Below are positions 23,738-33,164 of a stretch of 64,000 nucleotides of DNA, one piece after another; positions within the stretch are counted from its first letter, which is position 1; every line of letters starts with the position of its first letter. A program made the position numbers and the translations under genes. The stretch is from Rhodococcus koreensis (GTDB taxonomy: Bacteria; Actinomycetota; Actinomycetes; Mycobacteriales; Mycobacteriaceae), in the NCBI RefSeq assembly GCF_900105905.1, contig NZ_FNSV01000005.1, positions 3,534,001 to 3,598,000 on the forward strand. Reading direction: 5' to 3'. The notes under the pieces were generated by a model. The model was not told the origin of the DNA. It worked only from the letters and a program-made list of their open reading frames with translations, and searched no databases.

Positions 23738-24754
23738 ATGAGCTATTCCCGGTCCGATGCCCGCTCCTGGGCCCAGGCGAACATGAAGGGCATCTGCGGA
23801 TGCCTCCTGCCCACCTTCACCAGCGATCTGAAGGGAATCAACGAGCGCGCAATCCGGCACGACATCGCCCGAGAGAAGGAGCTGGGGATCTCGGGTGCAC
23901 TACTCGTCGCCGAATGTGGAACCACTTTCGACGAGCTACTTCAGGTCACCGAAATCGCTGTCGACGAAGCCGCCGGCGGGCTCCAGACCGTGGTGCACGC
24001 TGTCCTGCCGACACTCGAAGACAACATCGCACTCGTGCGCGAGTCCGAGCGTCTGGGCGCGGACGTCGTCCTGGTCTCCTACCCGCTCACCTACTACCCG
24101 AAGTCCGAAGAGGAAGTCTTCGAGTACACCCGCGCGATCGCCGAGAGCACCAATCTGGGCATCATCGTGTTCGCGATGCACCTGTGGAACTTCCGCCGAT
24201 TCCACCCGAGCCACTTCTCGCCGGACCTCATCGGCCGGATGATCAACGAGATTCCGAACGTCGTGGCCGTCAAGACGGAGGTCGGCGGTCCCGGCGTCGG
24301 CGGCATCGCGCAGATCTTCGAGCGCTACCGAAATGACGTGATCGTCATGGACCCGATCGAGTCGAACTCGCCCGCCTGGCACGCCGCGTACGGCATGCAG
24401 TGGATGGGCACGTCGAACTACGAGGCCTACGGCCCGTGGGTCGCCCGCTACTTCGACCTGATGCGCGACGGCAAGTTCGAGGACGCCATGGAGATCTACT
24501 GGAAACTCCACCCGATCCGGGAATCCGACGCGGTGGTGGTCGGACAGGCACTCGCGGGAACCGCGATGGTGCCACGGTACCTGTGGAAGTACCAGGGGTG
24601 GCTCAACGGATTCAACGGTGGTCCGCTCCGAGCCCCTCAGGCGCGCATCAACGACGGGCAGATGAAGCAGTTGCGGGCCGGGGCGGTCGCGGCCGGCCTC
24701 GACGTCACCACCTCGCTCGACGAGGAATTCCTGGTGGGCCGCAACCCGGCCTGA
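23738..24754 (+). CDS. DapA/NAL-superfamily aldolase or hydratase-aldolase
   Basis: The 338-residue protein has the (beta/alpha)8 DapA-family pattern with Schiff-base Lys179 in NVVAVKTEVGGP and paired tyrosines in LTYYPKS near residue 119. The usual GTTGE motif reads GTTFDE, and the canonical YNxP segment bearing the proton-relay Tyr reads FAMHLWNF, so the chemistry is not that of dihydrodipicolinate synthase. In a dioxygenase/extradiol island, cleavage of an aldehyde-pyruvate adduct (hydratase-aldolase, NahE/PhdJ-type) is expected. ATG 23738 follows CGGAG. Next gene is an aldehyde dehydrogenase, consistent with an aldehyde product. Confidence 0.85.
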   Translation: MSYSRSDARSWAQANMKGICGCLLPTFTSDLKGINERAIRHDIAREKELGISGALLVAECGTTFDELLQVTEIAVDEAAGGLQTVVHAVLPTLEDNIALVRESERLGADVVLVSYPLTYYPKSEEEVFEYTRAIAESTNLGIIVFAMHLWNFRRFHPSHFSPDLIGRMINEIPNVVAVKTEVGGPGVGGIAQIFERYRNDVIVMDPIESNSPAWHAAYGMQWMGTSNYEAYGPWVARYFDLMRDGKFEDAMEIYWKLHPIRESDAVVVGQALAGTAMVPRYLWKYQGWLNGFNGGPLRAPQARINDGQMKQLRAGAVAAGLDVTTSLDEEFLVGRNPA

Positions 24755-24820
24755 TTCTCGTCGATCCATCCCACGACAGCCACCGGACTCTGGCCGGACC
24801 CAGAAAAGAAGGAACTTCTC

Positions 24821-26266
24821 ATGTCGCTCAACTCCGCCACCCTGCCCCGGGAGTTGGTCATCGGCGCACACCCGATCGAACGCACCCGGGAGTCGATCGA
24901 CGTCCTGAATCCGTCCACCGGTGCGCTGATCGCCACGGTTCCGGACGGCACCGTCGAGGACGGACTGGACGCGGTCGGCGCCGCAGCGGACGCCCTCCCC
25001 GCCTGGCGCGCCACCAGTCCGCGCGAACGCGCGGAAATACTCCGCCGGTGCTGGGAACTGATGACCGACCGCGCGGAGCACATCGCCGAACTGATCTCCA
25101 CCGAAAACGGGAAGACGCTCGCCGATTCGCGGGCCGAAACCGCATACGCGGCCGAATTCTTCCGGTGGTACTCGGAGGAAGCGGTCCGCGCGGTGGGACA
25201 ACTCAGCACCTCGCCGAACGGTGCCAACCGCATATTGGTCGAGTACGAGCCGATCGGCGTAGCCGTGCTCGTCACCCCATGGAACTTTCCGGCCGCGATG
25301 GCGACACGCAAGATCGCGCCCGCCCTCGCTGCCGGTTGCACCGTGGTACTCAAACCCGCGACCGAGACTCCTCTCACCAGCCTGCTCATCGCCCAGATCT
25401 GCCGTGAGGCAGGCGTTCCGGACGGCGTGATCAACGTGGTGACCACCTCACGCGCGGGTCAGGTCGTCTCCGCCATGCTCCACGACTCACGCGTACGGGC
25501 GTTGTCGTTCACCGGCTCCACCGAAGTCGGGCGCACGCTGCTGCGCGAATCGTCGGATTCGATTCTCAAGACCGCAATGGAACTCGGGGGCAACGCGCCG
25601 TTTCTCATTCTCGAAGATGCCGACATCGACGAGGCCGTGACCGGCCTCATGATCGCCAAAATGCGGAACGGCGGCCAGGCGTGCACCGCGGCCAACCGCA
25701 TCTACGTTCACAGGTCGATCATCAACGACGTGGCCGGGCTCCTCGGACAACGGATGGGCACACTGCGCGTCGGCGCCGGCACCAATGAGCGTTCGGAGTG
25801 CGGACCACTGATCAACGACAAGGCAGTCGACAAGGTGGAGCAGCTCGTCGACGCCGCCGTCGCCGACGGTGCGTCGGTGCTGACCGGCGGCCAGCGGCCG
25901 ATCTCGAGGGGCTCCTTCTACTCTCCCACCGTCCTGGTGGGTGTCGACCCGCAATCTGCGATCGTGCGCGAGGAGATCTTCGGACCGGTCGCATCGTTGA
26001 TCGCGTTCGACACCGACGACGAGGCTGTCGCCGCGGCCAACAGCACCGACCTCGGGCTCGCGGCCTATGTCTACAGCGGCAATCTGCAGCGCGCTCTGTC
26101 CGTGGCGAGCCGGTTGGAGGCCGGCATGGTCGCCGTCAATCGGGGTTTGGTGTCCGACCCCGCAGCACCGTTCGGCGGCGTCAAGCAGAGCGGACTCGGC
26201 CGCGAGGGCGCGCATGAGGGTCTGCTCGAGTTCATGGAAGCGAAGTACATCGCCACCAACTGGTGA
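24821..26266 (+). CDS. NAD(P)-dependent aldehyde dehydrogenase
   Basis: The 481-residue ALDH has Asn155 in VTPWNFPAAM, the general base Glu254 in ELGGNAPF, and the catalytic Cys288 in GGQACTAANR. It also has the cofactor-binding FTGSTEVGR and a C-terminal PFGGVKQSGLGREG. The overall sequence resembles the succinate-semialdehyde/GabD branch. It lies 66 bases after the DapA-like gene and 39 bases before the extradiol dioxygenase gene, so it probably oxidises the aldehyde released by the aldolase to a carboxylic acid. An AAAGAAGGA ribosome site precedes the ATG. Confidence 0.92.
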   Translation: MSLNSATLPRELVIGAHPIERTRESIDVLNPSTGALIATVPDGTVEDGLDAVGAAADALPAWRATSPRERAEILRRCWELMTDRAEHIAELISTENGKTLADSRAETAYAAEFFRWYSEEAVRAVGQLSTSPNGANRILVEYEPIGVAVLVTPWNFPAAMATRKIAPALAAGCTVVLKPATETPLTSLLIAQICREAGVPDGVINVVTTSRAGQVVSAMLHDSRVRALSFTGSTEVGRTLLRESSDSILKTAMELGGNAPFLILEDADIDEAVTGLMIAKMRNGGQACTAANRIYVHRSIINDVAGLLGQRMGTLRVGAGTNERSECGPLINDKAVDKVEQLVDAAVADGASVLTGGQRPISRGSFYSPTVLVGVDPQSAIVREEIFGPVASLIAFDTDDEAVAAANSTDLGLAAYVYSGNLQRALSVASRLEAGMVAVNRGLVSDPAAPFGGVKQSGLGREGAHEGLLEFMEAKYIATNW

Positions 26267-26305
26267 CGACGCCGCTCATTTCCCAGTTCAGCTCCAGGAG
26301 AAGAC

Positions 26306-27238
26306 ATGTCCTTTCCCTCAGTCCATCCCATCACCCACGTCCGCTCGGTCACCATCGCCGTCGAAGAACTCGCCACCGCAACCAACTTCTACCGCGACCT
26401 GTGGCAACTCGACCTCGTCACGAAAGATGACGGCAAGGCCTACTTCGGAACCGGATGCGCCGACAACTACGCCATCAAGCTCCGCGAAAACGATGTCGCC
26501 GGAATCGAACTGACCACGTTCGATGTGACCGACCGCGCCGGCGTCGACTTCCTCGCCAAGCGGGTCGCCGACAGCGGAGCCCGGATCATCCGCGAACCCG
26601 GTGATCGCAGCGACTTCGGCGGCGGCTACTCATGCATCTTCTTCGACTGCGACGGGCGCGCCATCGAACTCGCCGCCGAGATCGACCAGCGAATCTTCCG
26701 CGAAGTCGAAGCCGGAGAGTCCCGTCCGAAGTTCATCAGCCACGTCGTATTCAACACCGCCAACCTGCAGAAGACGATCAGATGGTACGGCGAGGTCCTC
26801 GGCTTCAAGATCTCGGACTGGCTCCAGGACTTCTTCTGCTTCATGCGCACCGGGCGCTGGCACCACATCATCGCCTTCGCGCAGTCGAAGAACACCAGCC
26901 TGAACCACGTCTCGTTCGAACTGTACGGAATCGACGAGTTCATGCGCGGCACCGGCCGCATGATGCGGGCCGGACACCAGCCCCTGTGGGGCCCCGGCCG
27001 CCACGGCGCCGGTGACAACACGTACTCGTATTTCCAGGAGCCGTCGAGTGGCTTCGTCATGGAGTACACGACTGCCCTTCAAGTCATCGACGAAGAGCAC
27101 GGCTGGACTCCGAAGGTGTGGGGCACCAGCCTCGAGGAGCAGGATCAGTGGGGTACTGCCAACGTCTTCGACGAGGTGATCCTCGCAAAGATGGCGCCAT
27201 CGGACGATCCCGTGCTGTGGACGCCGCCGCAACTGTAG
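26306..27238 (+). CDS. type I extradiol ring-cleavage dioxygenase (two-domain VOC)
   Basis: The 310-residue protein has two vicinal-oxygen-chelate modules. Iron ligands of BphC-type enzymes are visible as His146 (FISHVVF), His201 (LNHVSFEL) and Glu253 (FVMEY). Catalytic His186/187 (GRWHH) and Tyr240 (NTYSYF) are also at expected spacing. It should cleave a catechol next to the hydroxyl groups to a coloured ring-fission product. It closes the three-gene plus-strand operon, and the kinase gene ends 17 bases beyond on the other strand. A hydrolase for the meta-cleavage product is not in the island, which supports the aldolase route. Confidence 0.9.
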   Translation: MSFPSVHPITHVRSVTIAVEELATATNFYRDLWQLDLVTKDDGKAYFGTGCADNYAIKLRENDVAGIELTTFDVTDRAGVDFLAKRVADSGARIIREPGDRSDFGGGYSCIFFDCDGRAIELAAEIDQRIFREVEAGESRPKFISHVVFNTANLQKTIRWYGEVLGFKISDWLQDFFCFMRTGRWHHIIAFAQSKNTSLNHVSFELYGIDEFMRGTGRMMRAGHQPLWGPGRHGAGDNTYSYFQEPSSGFVMEYTTALQVIDEEHGWTPKVWGTSLEEQDQWGTANVFDEVILAKMAPSDDPVLWTPPQL

Positions 27239-27254
27239 TTCGCCCCGGCCCGCA

Positions 27255-30200
27255 TCACGTGGCGGTGACGACAGCGTTCAGGAACCCGGGCGGAACAGCC
27301 GGCCATTCCGCCCGCCATCGGCCGGCTAGTTGCTCCTCCCGAAGTCCGGAGGCAACCGCGACAACCGACGGTCCGGCATCACACACGAGTCGAATGAGGT
27401 TCAACTCGGCGCATGTCGCAGCAAGTGGGGCGAGTTCTTCCATGGCTTCGGCCTTTCTGCCCGATGCAGACAAGCAGGCGGTCAGCAGAAGTCTCGCGTG
27501 CAACAACGCCCGCGGTCGATTCTGAGCCGCAACTGCGTGCACCAGGTCGTGAGCCCTGGTGCACGCAGAGCCGGCCTGACCCGGCGACCGTTCGGCGAGT
27601 AGTCGCCGGATGGCGCCGGACTCCCTCAGCTGCACCGTGATTGTTTCGATACCGGTGGCAGGCGCCTGATCCATCGCCCCCGGCGAAGGTGGCGCGCCCG
27701 TCTCCAGGCCTCGTCGTGGTTGTCGTACGCCGGATGGCAGGACGAGCCCGAACCGGATCCTCTCGTCGTCGATCCGCGCCGCCAATCGCGGCAGCGCCAT
27801 TACCTGCGCAATCCTGTCGCCCTCGTTCAACAGTGTTGTCGCAGATTCCCTGTCACCCGCCAGGGCTTTGACCCGCGCCCCGGTCGCATAGATCGCGATC
27901 ATGAAGTCGACCAAACCGATCTCCGAACCGAGCGCCCGGCTTTCATCGAGAAGCCGTTCGGCTTCGTCGAGGTTGTTCTGCTCGTACATCATGTCGCCGA
28001 GTAGGGCACTGGCCATGCGTGCAGCGTGGGAGTGGATCCCCATCGATTCACGCGCAACCTGCACAGCCTTTCGATAGGTTTCCTCGGCAGCCACGACATC
28101 CAACTGCTCATTGGCGGCCAAGCCCGCGTAGCAGTATCCGTACACCGCACTGAACGGGCCGCTGGATTGTTCGTGATACCTGGCGGCCCAATCCTGGATA
28201 TTTCGAGCCGCATCGAATTCGAACCGGCACATCCCCGCGAAAGAGGCCAGATTCGCCGCCACCGATACGCACCACGGACTCATTGTGTCCGGCTCGGCCA
28301 GACAACCCGCCACGAGTTCGTCCACCCTGTCGACGCGATCGGCGGTGACGTCGAGGAGCGCACGGACGAGATCGGATTCCAGCTCCGGGTCGTCGTCAGG
28401 CATGGGAATCGATTTCTGTGCGCGTAAGTACTCGGCACGATTCAACGCCGACTCCGCATCCTCGGAGTGGTGCAGGGAAACGTTGGCCCAAGCGAGGGCA
28501 ATCTGCAATCGCGGGCGTTCCAGGACCGCGGTCGGCGGAAGCTTCGCGACCAGGCCGAGGAGCGTGGCCAGCTGTCCGTGCGAGACCAGGGACATTCCAT
28601 GGGTCTCCACGAGTTCGACCGCTTCGTCGACCTGGGCGGCAGCAAGGGCGTGATCGACCGCCTCGCTGAGCAATTCGTGGCCGGCGAACCAGCGGAAGGC
28701 GATCGTGTGAAGACCTTTCACCCGATCGGGTCGGTCCCGTTCGAGCCGGGCACGGAGAAACTCCGCGAAGACACTACTGAATCGGTACCAGTCCCCCTCG
28801 TCGTCGACCCGGTACAGGAACAGGTCCCTGCTCTCGACCTCCTCCAACATCGCGCGACCATCGTCGCTGTGGACGAGCGACGACGCGAGATCCCCGCACA
28901 TTCGTCCGGGCAGACAGATCGACAGTAGGAAGTTCACGATCTTCGGCTCGAGCGAATCCAGGACATTCGCCACGAGATATTCCCCGAGCGCGCGGTGCCG
29001 CCCCGACAGCTTCTCGATGAATGTCGCTGGGTCGCCACGGCCGCGTAACGAGAGCGACACCAGTTGAAGCGCGGCCACCCATCCATCGGTCGATCCCACA
29101 ATCGAGGCGACCTGTGCGTTCCCGAGCGCCAGCCCTCTCGACTCCACGAGAAACTCGGTCGACTCCCTGATATCGAATCTCAAGTCATGGAAGTCGATTT
29201 CGACCAATTCGTCGCGAACTCGGGCCCGACTCATCGGGAGCCCGGACTTGTTCCTGCTCGTCACGATGAGCTGCAGATGGTGGCAGCCGTTGTCGATCAG
29301 GTATTCCACTGCGGCAACGGAGGCGGTGTCCGTCACTCGATGCCAGTCATCGATCACGATTGCCAGACGCTCGCCCCCTTCGTGTATCTCGTCGATCAAC
29401 GACGCGAGGACGAACCGTTCGACATCGTCACCGTGTTCTTCCAGCACTCGCACCAACTCTTCGGCGACGTTCGACCGGACCTGCCTGATCGCCTCGATCA
29501 GGTGGGCGAGGAACCAGTCCACGTTGTTGTCGTCGTGGTCGATCGCGAGCCACGCGACCGCGATTCCTTCCGCAATCAATTGGTTTCGCCATTGGGCGGC
29601 CAACGTGGTCTTGCCGAATCCTGCGGGACCGTGGATCACCGTCAGTCGTCGCCCCTGGCCCGCGCGAAGAATCCCGACCAACCGGCTGCGGTCGACCAAC
29701 GGGTGGACGGCGGTCGGCGGCCGGTACTTGGTACGCGGCGTGGGCGGAGTCGACCGTGGCGGGCGCTCTGCTCTGCTCCCCTGCTCACCCGGCAGAGCCA
29801 TGTCGTCGATGGTGAGCGAGTGCCTGCTCTGGACGAGGCGGAGCTCGTTGCCGAATTCGACAGCGGTTCCGGGGCGGTCGGCCGGATCCTGCTCCATCGC
29901 GTGCTCGATCGCAGCGCAGAGATCATCCGGAATGTCGTCGTATCGCAGGTCCGGGACCGGTTGGCGCACAATGCGAAGGAATTGGGCAACCACACTTTCG
30001 CCGGATCGGCGTTCGAATGCGGCGTGGCCGGTGAGGAGGCAGAACAGTGTCGCTCCGAGCGAGTAGACGTCCGATGCAGCGGTGGGCGCCTGCCCCTGGA
30101 GCAACTCGGGAGCAGTGAACGCAGGTGAGGCGGTGATGATGCTTTCGGACGTCTCGAACCCACCCTCGATCCGCGCGATCCCGAAATCGGTCAGCGCCGG

Positions 30201-30686
30201 CTCGTCGTAATCGGTGAGCAGGACATTGGACGGTTTGATGTCACGGTGGAGAATGCCGAACCGGTGGGCAACTTCGAGAGCACCTGCCAGTCTGACGGCG
30301 ATGCTGACCGCTGCTCGCCAGTCGAGGGGCCCGTCGCCTCGAATCCGCGCATCGAGCGAACCTCTCGCGTGGTACGGCATCACGAGGTAGGGATGCCCGG
30401 ACGTTGTGACCCCGCTGTGGAGGATGGCGACGATGTTCGGATGCCCGGACAACGCCCCCATGGCCCGCTGCTCGCGAAGGAAGCGCTCGCGGTTGTCGCG
30501 ATCGACGTCCGACTGCAGGACCTTGATCGCGACGACGCGGTTCAGGTTGCGCTGGTCGAGCCGGTACACCGTGCCGAACCCGCCTCGCCCCACTACCCGG
30601 GCATTGTCGAACCCCTCGGCCTCCAGTTCGGCCGCGATATCCACGGCAGCATCCCGCTGAGTCGCTAGCGGATCGAACTCGACCAT
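27255..30686 (-). CDS. PknK/AcoK-like Ser/Thr protein kinase fused to a MalT-type STAND domain
   Basis: The 1143-residue protein starts with a Hanks kinase domain: VVGRGGFGTVYRLD (Gly loop), VVAIKVL (Lys55), ILHRDIKPSNVLL, and LTDFGIA. After a Pro-rich linker (PPRSTPPTPRTKYRPP) comes a MalT-like NTPase with GPAGFGKTTLAAQW near residue 350 and IVIDDWHRV. Long TPR-like helical repeats run to the C-terminus. M. tuberculosis PknK and AcoK proteins share this layout, but no C-terminal LuxR HTH is visible here, so it must signal through partners. ATG 30686 follows GAGG; an upstream in-frame start at 30734 is less likely. It is divergent from a LuxR-STAND regulator. No transmembrane helix. Confidence 0.88.
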   Translation of the reverse strand: MVEFDPLATQRDAAVDIAAELEAEGFDNARVVGRGGFGTVYRLDQRNLNRVVAIKVLQSDVDRDNRERFLREQRAMGALSGHPNIVAILHSGVTTSGHPYLVMPYHARGSLDARIRGDGPLDWRAAVSIAVRLAGALEVAHRFGILHRDIKPSNVLLTDYDEPALTDFGIARIEGGFETSESIITASPAFTAPELLQGQAPTAASDVYSLGATLFCLLTGHAAFERRSGESVVAQFLRIVRQPVPDLRYDDIPDDLCAAIEHAMEQDPADRPGTAVEFGNELRLVQSRHSLTIDDMALPGEQGSRAERPPRSTPPTPRTKYRPPTAVHPLVDRSRLVGILRAGQGRRLTVIHGPAGFGKTTLAAQWRNQLIAEGIAVAWLAIDHDDNNVDWFLAHLIEAIRQVRSNVAEELVRVLEEHGDDVERFVLASLIDEIHEGGERLAIVIDDWHRVTDTASVAAVEYLIDNGCHHLQLIVTSRNKSGLPMSRARVRDELVEIDFHDLRFDIRESTEFLVESRGLALGNAQVASIVGSTDGWVAALQLVSLSLRGRGDPATFIEKLSGRHRALGEYLVANVLDSLEPKIVNFLLSICLPGRMCGDLASSLVHSDDGRAMLEEVESRDLFLYRVDDEGDWYRFSSVFAEFLRARLERDRPDRVKGLHTIAFRWFAGHELLSEAVDHALAAAQVDEAVELVETHGMSLVSHGQLATLLGLVAKLPPTAVLERPRLQIALAWANVSLHHSEDAESALNRAEYLRAQKSIPMPDDDPELESDLVRALLDVTADRVDRVDELVAGCLAEPDTMSPWCVSVAANLASFAGMCRFEFDAARNIQDWAARYHEQSSGPFSAVYGYCYAGLAANEQLDVVAAEETYRKAVQVARESMGIHSHAARMASALLGDMMYEQNNLDEAERLLDESRALGSEIGLVDFMIAIYATGARVKALAGDRESATTLLNEGDRIAQVMALPRLAARIDDERIRFGLVLPSGVRQPRRGLETGAPPSPGAMDQAPATGIETITVQLRESGAIRRLLAERSPGQAGSACTRAHDLVHAVAAQNRPRALLHARLLLTACLSASGRKAEAMEELAPLAATCAELNLIRLVCDAGPSVVAVASGLREEQLAGRWRAEWPAVPPGFLNAVVTAT

Positions 30687-30839
30687 CGCCGGCCTCGACT
30701 TCCGGATCGGCTGATCACACCGTAGCGTCAGCATAGTGCCTGGTGAGCGGCGAAACTACTCGCACAGTCTCGACTCGGCACATCCCGGTGAGCGAGTACG
30801 GTTACTCGAAGATCCCGTGAGAGGAAAGCGACAGTTGTC

Positions 30840-33164
30840 ATGTCCGCCGCACAACGCAAGTTGGGAAACGTGCCGTGTGAGCTGACCAGCTTCGTCGGTC
30901 GGCGCCGTGAAGCGGCGGAGACGAAACGGTTGCTGTCCGTGTCGAGACTGTTGACGCTGACCGGTATCGGCGGTGTAGGTAAGACTCGACTCGCGCTCCG
31001 GGTCGCCGACGACGCTCGCCGCGCGTTCGCCAACGGAGTGTGGCTTGTGGGGTTCGGTGAACTGCAGGCTCCGGAACTGGTCGAAGAAGCCGTTGCGAGC
31101 GCGCTCGGCGTGCGGGAACAGTCGGCATCGGGAACTTCGTCGATCCTGCAGAGGCATCTTCACGATCAGCAGTTACTGCTGGTGCTGGACAACTGCGAGC
31201 ACCTGGTGGATGCGGTCGCGGCGCTGGCCGAGTCACTCCTGAAGACGTGCCCGAAGCTCCGGATCCTCGCGACCAGCCGCGAGCCACTCGGCATCGATGG
31301 CGAGGCCACCCTCCGGGTCCCGCCGCTGCCGTTTCCGGATTCGAGTCGACCGTCCCCTCCCGCGGGGCTCGCCCGTTACGACTCCGTTGCCCTCTTCGCT
31401 GAACGCGCCTCCAGGGCCTTACCCGGCTTCGCCATCACCGACGACAACGGCTCGACGATTGCCAGAATCTGTGAGCGTCTGGACGGACTGCCGCTGCCGA
31501 TCGAGTTGGCGACAGCTCGGCTGCGGGCGATGACTGCGCAACAGATCCTCGACCGGCTCACCGACCGGTACACGTTGCTCACCTCGAGCACCCGAGGCGC
31601 TCCCTCTCGCCAGCAAACGCTACGTCTGTGCGTCGATTGGAGTTATGACCTGTGCACCCCGGACGAACGGGCACTGTGGGGTCGGCTGGCGGTCTTCGCC
31701 GGTGGGTTCGAGCTGGATTCGGCTGAAGGAATCTGCGCGGGCGATCTCGCCCCGGACGACGTGCTCGACGTGGTCGCGTCGCTGGTCGACAAATCGATCC
31801 TGATACGGGAAGAGGCCGGTGATGTCGTCCGCTTTCGATTACTCGACACACTTCGCGACTACGGCCTGGAAAGACTGCGCGAATCAGGTGAATACGACAG
31901 CGTGAGACGAAAGCACCGCGACTGGTTCGAGCGTCTGGCGTCGGACGCTCGATCCGGATGGATCGGCCCGAGACAGCTGGAGTGGGTTGCCCGGCTGAAT
32001 CGTGAACAACCGAATCTTCGTGAGGCACTCGAATTCTCCGTGCGGCAGCCCACCGAGAACGAGTCCGCCCTTCGTATCGCCAACGCCCTGTATCTGTTCT
32101 GGCGCTCGTTCGGTCTGCTGAACGAAGGTAGGCACTGGTTCGATCGTGCGCTGACTCCGGCGCCTACGGCAGACACCGCCGAGAGGATCACCGCCTTGCA
32201 CGCCGCCGGTATGCTGGCCGGGGCTCAGGGGGATCTCGAGGTTGCTCGTGCGTTCGTGGAGGAGGGACGAGTCCTCGCCGACCGGTCCGGGGACACGTCG
32301 ATGCGGGCGCTCGTCACGTCTGCCGAGGGATTCATATCCCTGTTCCGTGGTGACGACCTCGCGTACGCGCTCGCGTGCTTCGAGAGCGCTCGGGAAGTCT
32401 TCCACACGGAAGGCGATTCACTCCAAGAAATTTGGGCACTCCTCGGACTCGGCCTGGCGAGCGCGCACCTCGGAGACGTGACCCGAGCTGTCGATTACCA
32501 GCGGAAGATTCAGGAGATCACCGAAGCACACGGCGAGTCGGTGTACCGCGGGTGGTCGCTGTGGACCGCGGCGCTGGCAATGTGGCAACGCGGCGAGCAC
32601 GAACGGGCCAACGATTTCCTGCAGGACGGATTGCGCCAGACACGTCGGGCGGACGACCGCATCAACTCCGCGTGGTGCATGCAGATCCTGGCCTGGATCG
32701 CCGCCGACGATCACTCACCGGAACGCGCCGCGACCCTCATGGGTGCCGCCGAAGCGCTGTGGCAGGGTGTGGGCAGCCCGGCAGAGGTCTTTCCGCAGCT
32801 CGCAGGCCACCAGGACGAGCGCGAACGTCGAACCCGCCGTGACCTGGGCGGAAAGGCATTCGACACCGCCTTCCGGCATGGATCGAGCCTCAGCTTCGGG
32901 GACGCCGTCGCGTTCGCCTTGAACGAGCGGCCACGACCGATCGCGCAGTCACACAGCGACAATCCTTCCCTGAGCCGACGCGAGCGGCAGGTCGCCGAAC
33001 TCGTCGCAGAGGGACTCACCAACAAGGCGATCGCGACCACTCTGGTCATCTCGCAACGCACCGCGCAGGGCCACGTCGAGCACATACTCGTCAAGCTCGG
33101 GTTCAGCTCTCGCGCCCAGATCGCCGCCTGGGTGGTCGAGCAGGGTCAGAGCGACCAGATCTGA
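30840..33164 (+). CDS. LuxR-family STAND regulator (NB-ARC-like ATPase + TPR + HTH)
   Basis: The 774-residue protein has an N-terminal ATPase with TGIGGVGKTRLALRV (Walker A, residues 42-49), LLLVLDNCEHLV (Walker B) and ILATSREPLG (sensor). A helical repeat region spans about residues 370-690, and a C-terminal LuxR HTH has LSRRERQVAELVAEGLTNKA and a following recognition helix. Such AfsR/MalT-like proteins bind an effector or partner, oligomerise on ATP and activate transcription. It is divergent from the PknK-like gene, 153 bases apart, which suggests a functional pair. Its stop codon abuts the ptrB stop. Targets are unknown. Confidence 0.9.
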   Translation: MSAAQRKLGNVPCELTSFVGRRREAAETKRLLSVSRLLTLTGIGGVGKTRLALRVADDARRAFANGVWLVGFGELQAPELVEEAVASALGVREQSASGTSSILQRHLHDQQLLLVLDNCEHLVDAVAALAESLLKTCPKLRILATSREPLGIDGEATLRVPPLPFPDSSRPSPPAGLARYDSVALFAERASRALPGFAITDDNGSTIARICERLDGLPLPIELATARLRAMTAQQILDRLTDRYTLLTSSTRGAPSRQQTLRLCVDWSYDLCTPDERALWGRLAVFAGGFELDSAEGICAGDLAPDDVLDVVASLVDKSILIREEAGDVVRFRLLDTLRDYGLERLRESGEYDSVRRKHRDWFERLASDARSGWIGPRQLEWVARLNREQPNLREALEFSVRQPTENESALRIANALYLFWRSFGLLNEGRHWFDRALTPAPTADTAERITALHAAGMLAGAQGDLEVARAFVEEGRVLADRSGDTSMRALVTSAEGFISLFRGDDLAYALACFESAREVFHTEGDSLQEIWALLGLGLASAHLGDVTRAVDYQRKIQEITEAHGESVYRGWSLWTAALAMWQRGEHERANDFLQDGLRQTRRADDRINSAWCMQILAWIAADDHSPERAATLMGAAEALWQGVGSPAEVFPQLAGHQDERERRTRRDLGGKAFDTAFRHGSSLSFGDAVAFALNERPRPIAQSHSDNPSLSRRERQVAELVAEGLTNKAIATTLVISQRTAQGHVEHILVKLGFSSRAQIAAWVVEQGQSDQI

